This document shows positions 8,278 through 17,017 of a DNA stretch of 41,284 bases, in pieces. The stretch covers positions 1 through 41,284 of the forward strand of contig CAZAJB010000015.1 of NCBI GenBank assembly GCA_964485345.1. The letters run 5' to 3'. The notes beneath the pieces are model-generated. The model had not been told where the DNA came from, ran no database searches, and saw only the letters and a program-made list of their open reading frames with translations. Numbering within the stretch: the first letter of the stretch is position 1; every line of letters starts with the position of its first letter. Position numbers and translations under genes: made by a program. The stretch comes from UBA5420 sp964485345. Lineage in GTDB: Bacteria > Bacillota > Limnochordia > Darwinibacteriales > Darwinibacteriaceae.

Positions 8278-9516
8278 ATGATCCAAAGCAAACAGCAGTT
8301 GAGGCAGGTACTAGAACGTGAAGTAGCTCAGGTGCAGGTAACTGACATTCATACACATGTCTATTCTGAAAACTTTGGGGAACTTTTGTTATGGGGGATT
8401 GATGAGTTAGTCACGTATCATTACCTCGTGGCAGAATTCTTCCGCTATTCCAAGATGGACTACAACGAATTTTGGAGCTTATCAAAGCAAGAACAGGCGG
8501 ACCTCATCTGGCAGGAGTTATTCATCAAGCATTCTCCTGTAAGTGAGGCCCAGCGGGGCGTACTAACCGTTCTCACTAAATTAGGCTTAGATACGGCTTC
8601 TCGAGATCTAAACTCCTATCGGAAGTACTTCGCCAGTCTCAGCACAGAACAATACATAAACAAGGTTTTTGAACTATCAGGGGTGAGAGAAGTCGTGATG
8701 ACGAACGATCCCTTCGATTCTCGGGAAAAATCCGTGTGGGAGAGTGTTGGCAACAATGATTCGCGCTTCAAAGCCGCTCTCAGGGTAGATTCCCTCCTAA
8801 ATGACTATGAGAACTCCTATCTGAGGCTACAGGAATGGGGCTATCAGGTTGAAAAAGACTTAGATATCCCATCGATTCAAGAGGTGAAGCGTTTCTTGAG
8901 AGAGTGGACATTAAAGATTGATGCACTCTACCTAGCAGTATCTCTGCCTCCTACCTTTGTTGTTCCCCAGGATTCATTGCGTTCGCGCCTCATCGAAAAG
9001 TGCATTCTTCCGGTGTGTGAGGAGCTCGCTGTTCCCTTTGCCATGATGATTGGCGTCAATAAGCTAGTCAACTCGAAGCTGCAGCTAGCCGGAGACTCAC
9101 TGGGTAAGGCCAGCATTCAAACGGTGGAATATTTGTGCAAGAACTATCCCAATAATAAATTCCTGGTCACCATGCTGTCCCTAGAGAATCAACATGAACT
9201 AGCCATCACGACCAGAAAGTTTCGCAACCTGATGATCTTTGGGTGCTGGTGGTTCCTGAATAATCCCAGCCTTGTTGAAGAAATTACCCGGTTGCGTATG
9301 GAGACGTTAGGTTTATCCTTTATTCCGCAGCATTCTGATGCCCGGGTTTTGGATCAATTGATCTACAAATGGGATCATTCGCGCAAGATTATCTGCAACG
9401 TGTTGTATGATCAGTATAGTGCTCTCCTTGATAACAACTGGACTCTGACGGAAGATGAAGTAAAGCGGGATGTAGAAGCTTTGTTTAGTGCAAACTTCTG
9501 GAATTTCATTCAATAG
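8278..9516 (+). CDS. Uronate isomerase-like amidohydrolase family protein
   Basis: 412 aa. The TTG just before the ATG is in frame, but ATG 8278 has AAGGAGG at the ideal distance (9 nt). It belongs to the glucuronate isomerase (UxaC-like) group of the metal-dependent amidohydrolase fold: DIHTHVY with H25/H27 as metal ligands, LLLWGIDELVTYHYLVAEFF, CWWFLNNPS (323-331) and LSFIPQHSDARVLDQLIYKW. UxaC interconverts D-glucuronate/D-fructuronate or galacturonate/tagaturonate. This protein is shorter than E. coli UxaC (about 470 aa), so a variant substrate is possible. Placement after a KDG kinase fits hexuronate use. A perfect 22-bp terminator follows. Confidence 0.8.
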   Translation: MIQSKQQLRQVLEREVAQVQVTDIHTHVYSENFGELLLWGIDELVTYHYLVAEFFRYSKMDYNEFWSLSKQEQADLIWQELFIKHSPVSEAQRGVLTVLTKLGLDTASRDLNSYRKYFASLSTEQYINKVFELSGVREVVMTNDPFDSREKSVWESVGNNDSRFKAALRVDSLLNDYENSYLRLQEWGYQVEKDLDIPSIQEVKRFLREWTLKIDALYLAVSLPPTFVVPQDSLRSRLIEKCILPVCEELAVPFAMMIGVNKLVNSKLQLAGDSLGKASIQTVEYLCKNYPNNKFLVTMLSLENQHELAITTRKFRNLMIFGCWWFLNNPSLVEEITRLRMETLGLSFIPQHSDARVLDQLIYKWDHSRKIICNVLYDQYSALLDNNWTLTEDEVKRDVEALFSANFWNFIQ

Positions 9517-9644
9517 GGAGGGCTACAGGCTGCGAGAAGGGATTTGTGTGTGCGCGGTCTTGGCCCAGCAGTCCATAGCGTGATGCGGGGCTTGTTGAGG
9601 AGTAGCGAATAGAATCTGCAAAGTGAATTGGTGGGCGATAGACC

Positions 9645-9699
9645 AAACTCCCCCAAGGCGAACAGTGGAAAAACCAAACTGTTCGCCTTGGGGGAGTTT
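9645..9699. terminator. Very strong bidirectional terminator
   Basis: Perfect 22-bp inverted repeat: AAACTCCCCCAAGGCGAACAGT (9645-9666) opposite its exact complement at 9678-9699, with an 11-nt loop. A-runs on the left arm and T-runs on the right serve both strands. It sits between convergent genes, the uronate isomerase-like gene (+) and the serine hydrolase (-). Confidence 0.85.
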
Positions 9700-9720
9700 A
9701 TTTCAGGTACGAAATCCGCT

Positions 9721-9754
9721 CAATTGTGTCGGGGCCAGGCCCCTATTTGGCCCC
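9721..9754 (+). repeat. Dispersed GC-rich palindromic repeat, copy B
   Basis: CAATTGTGTC then GGGGCCAGGCCCC (9731-9743) then TATTTGGCCCC. It matches copies A and C. The palindrome overlaps the last base of the serine hydrolase stop codon (9743-9745, minus strand), so the repeat marks the 3' end of that gene. Confidence 0.65.
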
Positions 9755-10819
9755 TATTTCGGTTACGACCGAGTTGTGGAAGGCCGGTCTTAAGCGGAAG
9801 AGTGCTTCGTTGGTGCGTGTGGGGTGCACTCTGTTGGTTAATAAAATAACAAACAAATCTTTCGCCCCATCGATCCAGAGGGACGTTCCGGTAAAACCTG
9901 TGTGACCTAGGGCGGTTTCAGATAGTAGGTTTCCACCGGATGAGCCAGGAGTGGGCAGCATCCAGCCTAGGGTGCGGCGATCGTTTAGGCCTTCCGTAAA
10001 GCATGTTCCCAGCAAGTTTAGGGTTGTTTCGCTGAGTAGTACTTGGTTATGGGCCCGACCTTTGCTCAGAATCATTTGGGCAAACTTGGCTAGATCACGA
10101 GCCGTTGAGAAAAGCCCGGCGTTGCCGCTAACCCCATGGAGTCCTTGGGCATTCTCGTCGTGCACGATTCCTCGCAAGAACTGCTTGGACCGAGGGCACC
10201 ATTCTGTGTAGGCTACTCTAGGATGGAGTGCTTGCGACGGGTTGTAAGAGGTGTCTTCCATTTCTAGGGGCAAAAGTACCCTCTGCTTAAGGAGCTCATC
10301 TAGGGGCAAGTCTGTGAGGGACTGAAGCAGATAACCCAAGAGAATAAAGCCGAGACAGGAATAAACGACCTGAGTGCCTGGGGCATACTCCAATGGACAG
10401 GCTAGAATTTGCCTGATGGCATCATCGGCATCCTGCGCTTCAAGGTAAAGGGGAAGCCAGGCAGGTAGACCGGAGGTATGAGTTAAGAGCTGCTCGATGG
10501 TGATCTGGGCTTTTTCTTTCGGGAGATCGCCTAGACTACCTCCCATACGGCCCAGAAGCTCGCCCAATTCAGTATCTAGACCAAAAACCCCCTCTTCCAA
10601 TAGGCCCAAGGCCAAAGTTGTAGTTCCTACGACCTTCGTCAAGGAAGCGATATCAAACATTGTATCCGACGTTACTAGAGGGGCACCAGGGAAGAAAGCT
10701 GTAGCACCAAAAGCCACAGGCCCATACTGCACCCCTTTGTACCCCACTAAGGCAACAGCTGCGGATGTATTGCGCTCCTGCACAAATTCCTCCACAAGCT
10801 GAAAGGATGTTAGACTCAT
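9743..10819 (-). CDS. Serine hydrolase, beta-lactamase/PBP family (YbbE-like)
   Basis: 358 aa; ATG 10819 has GAGAGGAG 9 nt upstream. Class C beta-lactamase/esterase fold: nucleophile motif S-L-T-K in FDIASLTKVVGT, second motif Y-S-C (VVYSCLGF) where the family usually has Y-x-N or Y-S-D, and a C-terminal H-T-G (GHTGFTGT) replacing K-T-G. No signal peptide is visible, so a cytoplasmic location is likely. It is the last gene of the NagZ/AnmK operon. In Bacillus, a similar gene (ybbE) sits with nagZ, which suggests action on muropeptides, perhaps as a D-Ala carboxypeptidase or esterase. The Cys in motif two is unusual. Antibiotic resistance is not indicated. Confidence 0.82.
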   Translation of the reverse strand: MSLTSFQLVEEFVQERNTSAAVALVGYKGVQYGPVAFGATAFFPGAPLVTSDTMFDIASLTKVVGTTTLALGLLEEGVFGLDTELGELLGRMGGSLGDLPKEKAQITIEQLLTHTSGLPAWLPLYLEAQDADDAIRQILACPLEYAPGTQVVYSCLGFILLGYLLQSLTDLPLDELLKQRVLLPLEMEDTSYNPSQALHPRVAYTEWCPRSKQFLRGIVHDENAQGLHGVSGNAGLFSTARDLAKFAQMILSKGRAHNQVLLSETTLNLLGTCFTEGLNDRRTLGWMLPTPGSSGGNLLSETALGHTGFTGTSLWIDGAKDLFVILLTNRVHPTRTNEALFRLRPAFHNSVVTEIGAK

Positions 10820-10835
10820 CAATTGTTGCTCCTCT

Positions 10836-11975
10836 CTAGACACTCTTTACACCGGGAAATACAATCTTGCCAAGTACAGCCCCTCTGCTGGCCCCTGTAG
10901 CCCGCGGGACATTGCCAATGGCCCTGCGGAGCGTGGCGTCCGCGAGCATGGCAAAGGCCATGGCCTCTTTCGCATCGCTGGAGATGCCAAAATCTTCGTG
11001 CACATAAATAGGGCAACCAAGGCGCTCTTTGATCATCGTTAAAAGCGTAATATTGCGACTACCACCGCCCCCGATGATCACACGTTCAAGTGCGACATGG
11101 GGCAGGATAAACCGCCGGTACTGATCCAAGATACTCTCGGCGGTAAAGGCGGTGACCGTCGCCACAAGGTCATTGGCCGGTAGTGAACTCTTCTCTAGGA
11201 GGCTGGCACTAAACTGAGCGCCAAAACGTTCTCGGCCGGTTGTCTTAGGGAGTGGTTGGTTGAAGTAAGGATCTTGCATCAATTGCGCTAGTAAGGCAGC
11301 ATCAACCTTCCCCTTGCCCGCCATTTGACCACCATCATCATAGGTCATCGCTCCCTTGGTTAGGGCATGCACCACAGCATCAATCACCATATTTCCGGGT
11401 CCAGTATCAAAGGCTATCCAGGGCAAAGTATCCGTCCCGTTTCCAACAACAGTGACGTTGCCAATTCCTCCGATATTCTGTACGGCGGTGACAGGAGACG
11501 TCTCGTTCTTCCCAAAGATGATTTGGTCGAAATAGGGGACGAGCGGTGCTCCCTGCCCTCCGGCGGCTATGTCTGCCGGGCGAAAGTCTGCCACCGTGGT
11601 GATGCCAGTACGCTGGGCGATGATGGCGGGTTCACCGATCTGCAGAGTGGATTCGCCGGGGATATGGTAGATCGTTTGACCATGCGAACCAATGACGCTC
11701 ACCTCATCCGGCGAGAGCTGCGCTTTTTTCAGAAGCTCTAAGGTTGCCTCGGCGAAGAGCTCGCCGAGCTTGAAGTTCATGGCACAGATTTCAGCTACGG
11801 TAGCCTGTCCAGGTTGGCATAGCCGCAAAAGAACCTCCCTTTGCTGGTTCGTAAAGGGAAGGGTAACAAACGCCACCAGATCGATCTTTGCATCTCCTTC
11901 TAGGTGAACCAATGCAGCGTCGATTCCGTCCAGGGACGTCCCAGACATCAGACCAATTGCATAGCGATCCAGCAT
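10836..11975 (-). CDS. anmK: Anhydro-N-acetylmuramic acid kinase
   Basis: 379 aa from ATG 11975 (AAAGG 10 nt upstream), giving MLDRYAIGLMSGTSLDG as in homologues. A GTG at 12014, overlapping the nagZ stop as GTGA, is an alternative start adding 13 residues. The ATP-binding fold of the hexokinase/actin superfamily is visible: LMSGTSLDGIDAALV, GSHGQTIYH, ADFRPADIAAGGQGAPLVPY, NIGGIGNVT, FDTGPGNMVIDA and IIGGGGSRN. It opens the anhydro ring of anhMurNAc and phosphorylates it to MurNAc-6-phosphate. It follows nagZ, which would supply the substrate from GlcNAc-anhMurNAc. The etherase MurQ needed for the next step is not in this window. Confidence 0.95.
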   Translation of the reverse strand: MLDRYAIGLMSGTSLDGIDAALVHLEGDAKIDLVAFVTLPFTNQQREVLLRLCQPGQATVAEICAMNFKLGELFAEATLELLKKAQLSPDEVSVIGSHGQTIYHIPGESTLQIGEPAIIAQRTGITTVADFRPADIAAGGQGAPLVPYFDQIIFGKNETSPVTAVQNIGGIGNVTVVGNGTDTLPWIAFDTGPGNMVIDAVVHALTKGAMTYDDGGQMAGKGKVDAALLAQLMQDPYFNQPLPKTTGRERFGAQFSASLLEKSSLPANDLVATVTAFTAESILDQYRRFILPHVALERVIIGGGGSRNITLLTMIKERLGCPIYVHEDFGISSDAKEAMAFAMLADATLRRAIGNVPRATGASRGAVLGKIVFPGVKSV

Positions 11976-12010
11976 GATTCCACAGCCTTTCTTCACACTC
12001 AAACTCACAT

Positions 12011-13570
12011 TCACACTCCCACGATAGAAACGGGCAACTTGCCTAGAGCCCTTTCTTTCCCCAACAAAACCTTAGAAACTTCATCCCATACGAGAGGCCT
12101 ACTACCATAGGCCGCAACATAGGTGATAGCTTGCGGCAATACTGCCAGCTCATACGGTGTGCGACTACCAACTACGATCACGCTTACGCCACTCTGAACC
12201 AGATCCCGCACGAACTGCGCCTGGCGCGAATCGCGATGGGCATCAGACGTAACAACGACTACTTTGTCATACCCTTGGGCTTCTGCCAAGATCAGATCAT
12301 GGTCCTCCTGAGAAACTCCCATCTCAAGAGGACGATCGTCCACATTGACCAGCCCATTCGCCCTCAGGGAAATGGACAGGGATCCCATGTTCATAAGGAC
12401 ATCCTCGGCAACCGTAGCCGCTTTGTTCCCAGGCTCAATGACTAAGACCCGCTCATCTCTAAGGGGCAGGCGCTCCTCATGACGAACGATGGTAATGCTC
12501 TGTTGGATTGCCTCTCTAAGCACTGCAATATGCTGCGGGGACCCCACCACCGTAAGGTCGGGTTGAACCCGCTGGAGCTGCTCCTTAGCCCTACGGATCC
12601 GGCCTAGAGATTCATCAATCCGAGCTTCAGAAATCCGGCCTGTCTTCACCGCCGCTACAAGCGCCGTCAAGGCCTCGTTCTGCAGTTTCTCCGTTTGACT
12701 GATTAGTACCATGTCTGCGCCGGCCTCAATGGCCATCACGGCTGCCTCTACCGTACCGTAGGTCTCCTTGATCGCGGCCATTTCCATACAATCCGTCATA
12801 ATCAACCCAGCAAACCCCAGTTCTTCCCGGAGTAGTTTGTTAAGGACCTGGTAGGAAAGGGTGGAGGGAAGTCCAGGCGTATCCTCAATCGCAGGAAAGA
12901 CAACATGGGCCGTCATAATTCCTGTGACTCCCTGGGCAATTGCTTCCTTGAATGGAACAAGTTCGACCTGATCAAGGCGCTTCCGACTGTGACGAATCAC
13001 CGGCAGTGCTAAGTGCGAATCGAGATCGGTATCGCCGTGCCCAGGGAAATGTTTCGCTACGGCTGCCACATATCTCTGATAGCCACGGATGGCTGCCCCG
13101 CCTAACTTGGCAACATCAGCGGGGTTCTCACCGAAGGAACGGACTCCAATGACGGGATTAAGGGGATTGTTATTTACATCCACAACAGGAGCTAGGTTCA
13201 TGTTGATCCCGGTGGCTCGCAGTTCCAAACCCGCCATTTCGCACACCTTTTCTGTGGTCTCAGCACTAGCGGAAGCCCCTAGAGCCATGGCACTAGGCAG
13301 TACAGTCACTCCCTTGGTCAGGCGGGCAACTGTGCCACCCTCTTGGTCCACAGCAAGAAAGAGTTCGCTGCCACTGGGCGATTGCTTAGCCAAGGCTTGG
13401 AACTCCTGATTGAGCTGCGCAAGCTGTCTGGGATCCTGCACATTACGGGCAAAGTGGATAACTCCACCTAGATTATGTTCCACAATAAACTTTTTGATGT
13501 GGGGGGACACCGTGGTCCCGGTAAAGCCAAACATCAATAACTGACCAATTTTCGCTTCTAAAGAGAGCAT
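12011..13570 (-). CDS. nagZ: Beta-N-acetylhexosaminidase, GH3 family
   Basis: 519 aa; ATG 13570 with GAAAGG 9 nt upstream (an in-frame GTG two codons earlier is too close to it). Catalytic signatures: AVDQEGG, the mobile His/Asp dyad in KHFPGHGDTDLDSH (near residue 175), and the nucleophile Asp in LIMTDCMEM. A C-terminal domain of about 170 residues is present, as in Bacillus two-domain NagZ. There is no signal peptide, unlike secreted Bacillus NagZ, so it should cut imported GlcNAc-(anh)MurNAc or muropeptides in the cytoplasm. It lies between the ABC permeases and anmK, and the spacing implies one transcript. Confidence 0.93.
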   Translation of the reverse strand: MLSLEAKIGQLLMFGFTGTTVSPHIKKFIVEHNLGGVIHFARNVQDPRQLAQLNQEFQALAKQSPSGSELFLAVDQEGGTVARLTKGVTVLPSAMALGASASAETTEKVCEMAGLELRATGINMNLAPVVDVNNNPLNPVIGVRSFGENPADVAKLGGAAIRGYQRYVAAVAKHFPGHGDTDLDSHLALPVIRHSRKRLDQVELVPFKEAIAQGVTGIMTAHVVFPAIEDTPGLPSTLSYQVLNKLLREELGFAGLIMTDCMEMAAIKETYGTVEAAVMAIEAGADMVLISQTEKLQNEALTALVAAVKTGRISEARIDESLGRIRRAKEQLQRVQPDLTVVGSPQHIAVLREAIQQSITIVRHEERLPLRDERVLVIEPGNKAATVAEDVLMNMGSLSISLRANGLVNVDDRPLEMGVSQEDHDLILAEAQGYDKVVVVTSDAHRDSRQAQFVRDLVQSGVSVIVVGSRTPYELAVLPQAITYVAAYGSRPLVWDEVSKVLLGKERALGKLPVSIVGV

Positions 13571-13575
13571 AAGCA

Positions 13576-14472
13576 CTAACCTTTCACTCCGCCGAGCGTT
13601 AGTCCCTTCACAAAATACTTTTGGAAGGACAGGAAGATAATAATCATGGGCACTGCCGCCACAGCAGCACCGCTCATCAGCAGACCATAATTAACGAGAT
13701 TTTGATCCTGGAGGGTCTTGAGACCCACAGGAAGAGTAAACCATTCTGACTTCTGTACAGCGATTAAGGGCCATAAGAAAGAGTTCCAGCTGGAGGTAAA
13801 TGTCAAGATACCCAAGGTTGCCAGCCCCGGTTTGGAGAGGGGCAGCATAACCCGCCAGTAGATGCCAAATTCGCCAGCACCGTCGATGCGGGCGGCTTCG
13901 ATAAGCTCATTCGGAACAGTCATCATGAACTGCCTGAGCAGGAAGACACCAAAGACCATGGACAGTTGGGGAAGCAGGATGGCCCAGGGCGTGTTCACCA
14001 CACCAAGCTCCCGCACAACGATGAAAAGGGGTACCAAGAGCACTTGGCCAGGAATGGTCATCGTGCCCACCATGATCCAGAAGAGAATATCCCGTCCTGG
14101 AAACCTCTTCTTGGCAAAGCTAAAGGCGGCCATGGAGTCAAATAACAAGATGCCGGCAGTAGCTGACAAAGAAATGATTAGGCTGTTTGTAAACCAGCGG
14201 GCAATCCGGGTACTGCGAAAAAGGAGCCGGTAGCTCTCTAAAGCCCCGTCAACCAAAACCTTGGCGCTTTCACGTTCTCCCGTTAGCTGCAAGGGTAGAT
14301 AGCGGCTGATGACCGAAGGAATAAACCTAGGAGGCATGATCTGCACTTCCTCAGGCTGTTGGATGGAGGTTGTAAATACCCAATAAAGCGGAATCAAGGA
14401 GATCACTGCCGCCGTAATTAGGATTAAGTACACAAAGCCCATACCGATATAAGAAGCTCTGAGTTTCTTCAT
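13576..14472 (-). CDS. Carbohydrate ABC transporter permease, MalG type
   Basis: 298 aa, about six membrane helices. The EAA loop for the ATPase is EAARIDGAGEFGIYWRVML followed by PLSKPGLA, the classical CUT1 form. A long external loop after helix 1 (residues about 35-85) is seen. It is 4 nt from the upstream permease gene and overlaps the nagZ ribosome-binding region, so it is in the operon. No ATPase gene is nearby; CUT1 systems of Bacillota often share a MsmX-type ATPase encoded elsewhere. Substrate inferred from neighbours: cell-wall amino sugars. Confidence 0.92.
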   Translation of the reverse strand: MKKLRASYIGMGFVYLILITAAVISLIPLYWVFTTSIQQPEEVQIMPPRFIPSVISRYLPLQLTGERESAKVLVDGALESYRLLFRSTRIARWFTNSLIISLSATAGILLFDSMAAFSFAKKRFPGRDILFWIMVGTMTIPGQVLLVPLFIVVRELGVVNTPWAILLPQLSMVFGVFLLRQFMMTVPNELIEAARIDGAGEFGIYWRVMLPLSKPGLATLGILTFTSSWNSFLWPLIAVQKSEWFTLPVGLKTLQDQNLVNYGLLMSGAAVAAVPMIIIFLSFQKYFVKGLTLGGVKG

Positions 14473-14476
14473 ATTC

Positions 14477-15358
14477 TCACCCCTTATACTCTACATCGCT
14501 AGAGAGCACCTTCGATTGAATGATGGCTAGCGTAATAATGGCAACAAACAAGAACATAGACATGGCGCCGGCATAACCGAACTGGAAATCCCGAAAGGCC
14601 ACGTTGTAGATTCTGTGTACAATTGTGGTTGTTGCATAACCCGGCCCCCCTTGGGTCATCAGCATTACCTGATCGAAAACCTGGAAAGAACCAATGGTGG
14701 AAACGATCATCAAGTAAAGCGTAGTGGGCTTTAGCAAGGGTAGGGTTATTTTCCACCACTGCATGAAGCGATTTGCTCCATCAATTGTGGCAGCCTCATA
14801 GAGGCTCTCGGGGATTGATGCCATCGCAGCCAAGTACAAAATGATACCCATCCCGGGAGGGGTCAAGACCGCCATAATAATCACCGATTTCAAAGCCCAA
14901 GCCGAGCTGTGCAGCCAATTGACGGAGTCAACGCCAAAGAGACTGAGGAAGTAATTGGCCAAACCGAACCTCGTCTGAAAGATCCAGCGCCAAACCATGG
15001 CAATAACCACACTTGAGGCTACTGTAGGCAGGTAAAAGCTGGCCCGAAAAAAAGTCTGGGCGCCACGTTTGAGGGGGTTAATCAGTGAGGCCAGAGTAAG
15101 GGCAATAAGGACGGATGAAGGCATAACAACCACGGCATAACGCAAAGTGTTGCCCACTGCGGTCCAAAACAGGTCATCGTATAGGACGTCTTGGAAATTG
15201 CGTAAACCCACCCACTCTGTTCCAAAAACTCGGTATTCTTGGAAAGAGACAAAGATGGACCAGACAATGGGAATCAAGACAAACATAGTGAAGAACACAT
15301 ATTTAGGAAGAATGAAAAGGTAGCCCGAACGGGCTTTCCAGATTCGCTTAAAGAGCAT
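14477..15358 (-). CDS. Carbohydrate ABC transporter permease, MalF/UgpA type
   Basis: 293 aa. The frame extends to an ATG at 15376, but AGGAGG lies inside that extension, 6 nt before ATG 15358, which is therefore the start (MLFKRIWKARSGYLF). About six membrane helices. The EAA loop reads EAATIDGANRFMQWWKITL followed by PLLKPT. It pairs with the MalG-type permease to form the channel. The binding-protein gene lies 66 nt upstream, separated by a stable hairpin. Confidence 0.92.
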   Translation of the reverse strand: MLFKRIWKARSGYLFILPKYVFFTMFVLIPIVWSIFVSFQEYRVFGTEWVGLRNFQDVLYDDLFWTAVGNTLRYAVVVMPSSVLIALTLASLINPLKRGAQTFFRASFYLPTVASSVVIAMVWRWIFQTRFGLANYFLSLFGVDSVNWLHSSAWALKSVIIMAVLTPPGMGIILYLAAMASIPESLYEAATIDGANRFMQWWKITLPLLKPTTLYLMIVSTIGSFQVFDQVMLMTQGGPGYATTTIVHRIYNVAFRDFQFGYAGAMSMFLFVAIITLAIIQSKVLSSDVEYKG

Positions 15359-15383
15359 CTTCAGCCTCCTGTTCATAGCGGCG

Positions 15384-15403
15384 GGGGCGTCCTAAGACGC
15401 CCC
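15384..15403 (-). promoter_or_regulatory. Intercistronic mRNA hairpin after the binding-protein gene
   Basis: Perfect 8-bp stem GGGGCGTC/GACGCCCC with a 4-nt loop and no T tail, between the binding-protein stop and the first permease. Such stems commonly protect the 3' end of binding-protein mRNA, giving more binding protein than permease (as between malE and malF). Confidence 0.55.
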
Positions 15404-15424
15404 GTAAAGACCTGCCACTTTGTG

Positions 15425-16717
15425 TTAGCGCAACAGACGATCAACCTGTGCTGCTGCACTTTCCATACCGTCTTCCACCGATTTCTCTCCGGCAAAAATC
15501 AGCTGGAGCTCAGCCTGGATTCGCTCATCAATCTGAGCCCAGGCAGGATGTTCAGGCAGAGGTACGGAGTGTTCTACCATCTGGGCTGCTCTTGCCATGT
15601 GAGGTTTATCAGCAAAAGGGTTCATGGCTTCCGCAGACTTGCGGGCAGGGAATGTTCCGTACTCGGTGGCAAAGATGTATTGCTCTTCTGGCGTGGAAAG
15701 GAACTTTGTCAATTCCACAACCAGGTCTTTCTTGTCCTTGTTGCTTTGATGCATAACGACCCAACCGCCAGCGCCACCAACGGTTACAGGAGTGCCTGTG
15801 TTACCCGTGGGATATTCGGCCACCATTACATTGGGTAGGTGGTTGACGCCTTCGCCCGTAACGGATGCAATGGCCCAGGTATTCCAGGGTTGAATAGCTA
15901 CAAAGCGCTCGCCTTCACGGGCTAGGGCTCTAAAGGTTCCGCCAACATCGGCACTACCCATTTCTACAGGTGCTGCCCCGTGAACAAACTTGAGGTCCAC
16001 GAGCTTCTGAATAGCGCTGATAGCTTCAGGCGAGTTGAAAGCGAACCGATTCTCGGCGAGGGGCACGCCTCCATCCATGTAGAAGAAGGGCCAAGCCTCG
16101 TAGTAGCCTTGGAGAATGTAGGTGGAGAATCCATACTTGTCAATCTTGCCATCGCCATCACTATCGAAGGTGAGGGCTTTTGCCTTCTCCACAAATTCAT
16201 CCCAAGTCCAGCGTCCGTCAACTGGAGGTTCTACGCCCGCTTCGGCAAAGTGATCAAGATTCAGCAGCATGACGTGGACTGTCATGGACATGGGAATTCC
16301 ATAGAGTTTATCTTTATAGGTATAAGCCTGCAGGGCGCCGGGGAAGAAATCATCGAGCTCTTCTTGGGTCAGATAAGCATCGAGGGCTTCTACGACTCCT
16401 TGTTCTAGGTGATTACGGTTGATTGCTCCGCTGATGTCTACGGGAACTACATCAGGCCAAGCCCGACCGGCAATAGCGATACTGAGCTTTTCGCCCAGTT
16501 CTGCCCAGGGTGTCTCAATGAGTTCGATCTTCACGCCAGGATGGAGAGCCTCAAACGCAGCAATTTTCCCCTTAATCCAATGAAACTGATCATCGTTCTC
16601 GTCACGCCATCTCGGGGCGTCCCAGAGCGTGATTGTTCCTGTCCAGTTAGCAAAGGCCGATGCGCTTACAACCAGAACCATAATCAGCACCAGCATGACA
16701 CTAAGTTTTTTGCCCAT
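15425..16717 (-). CDS. Extracellular sugar-binding protein of the ABC importer
   Basis: 430 aa; ATG with AAGGAGGAAT upstream. A clear signal peptide (about residues 1-23, VSASAFA | NWTG) is present. The mature start has no Cys, so it is not a lipoprotein, odd for a Gram-positive binding protein, which usually needs an anchor. The body is solute-binding family 1: TITLWDAPRW at the N-terminus, YGIPMSM and the Ca-like loop DSDGDGKIDKYG near residue 180. It is first in the operon with two permeases, nagZ, anmK and a serine hydrolase, implying capture of peptidoglycan-derived or other GlcNAc-containing saccharides. The exact ligand cannot be read from sequence. Confidence 0.9.
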   Translation of the reverse strand: MGKKLSVMLVLIMVLVVSASAFANWTGTITLWDAPRWRDENDDQFHWIKGKIAAFEALHPGVKIELIETPWAELGEKLSIAIAGRAWPDVVPVDISGAINRNHLEQGVVEALDAYLTQEELDDFFPGALQAYTYKDKLYGIPMSMTVHVMLLNLDHFAEAGVEPPVDGRWTWDEFVEKAKALTFDSDGDGKIDKYGFSTYILQGYYEAWPFFYMDGGVPLAENRFAFNSPEAISAIQKLVDLKFVHGAAPVEMGSADVGGTFRALAREGERFVAIQPWNTWAIASVTGEGVNHLPNVMVAEYPTGNTGTPVTVGGAGGWVVMHQSNKDKKDLVVELTKFLSTPEEQYIFATEYGTFPARKSAEAMNPFADKPHMARAAQMVEHSVPLPEHPAWAQIDERIQAELQLIFAGEKSVEDGMESAAAQVDRLLR

Positions 16718-17017
16718 CTTTTATTCCTCCTTGGTGATAAACTTTACATTCCTCCAAACAGTCTAAGGAAGATCGATCCCCCTTGCGGGCTGGGTATTTG
16801 CTGTTATCGCCCCCCTCAAGATTATTTCACTCACCCAAATTGTAAATTCCCCTTTGTAGGATTAATCCCTCCATAGTTAAGAAATTAGCAGAAAAATATT
16901 CTAGCAAAAGCGCCCCTTGTGCCTCTAGAGTTGGTAGATAATTTTATCGGAAAGCTGGCTTTGTAGTTGGCCGCCGCTTTCAGGTTTGTAAGAAAATTCT
17001 CGGGTAGGAGGAAGACC
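16718..17017. promoter_or_regulatory. Divergent intergenic region between binding-protein gene and PIG-L remnant
   Basis: 300 nt with no ORF. It must hold the promoter of the leftward salvage operon and that of the rightward PIG-L gene, but I could not fix either -35/-10 pair with confidence. Two short AT-rich palindromes could be operators: GGATTAATCC (16859-16868) and GATAATTTTATC (16937-16948). Confidence 0.4.

Noticed and set aside
15239..15838. 199-codon plus-strand ORF across the permease and binding-protein genes
   Set aside because: Antisense shadow of two well-supported leftward genes.
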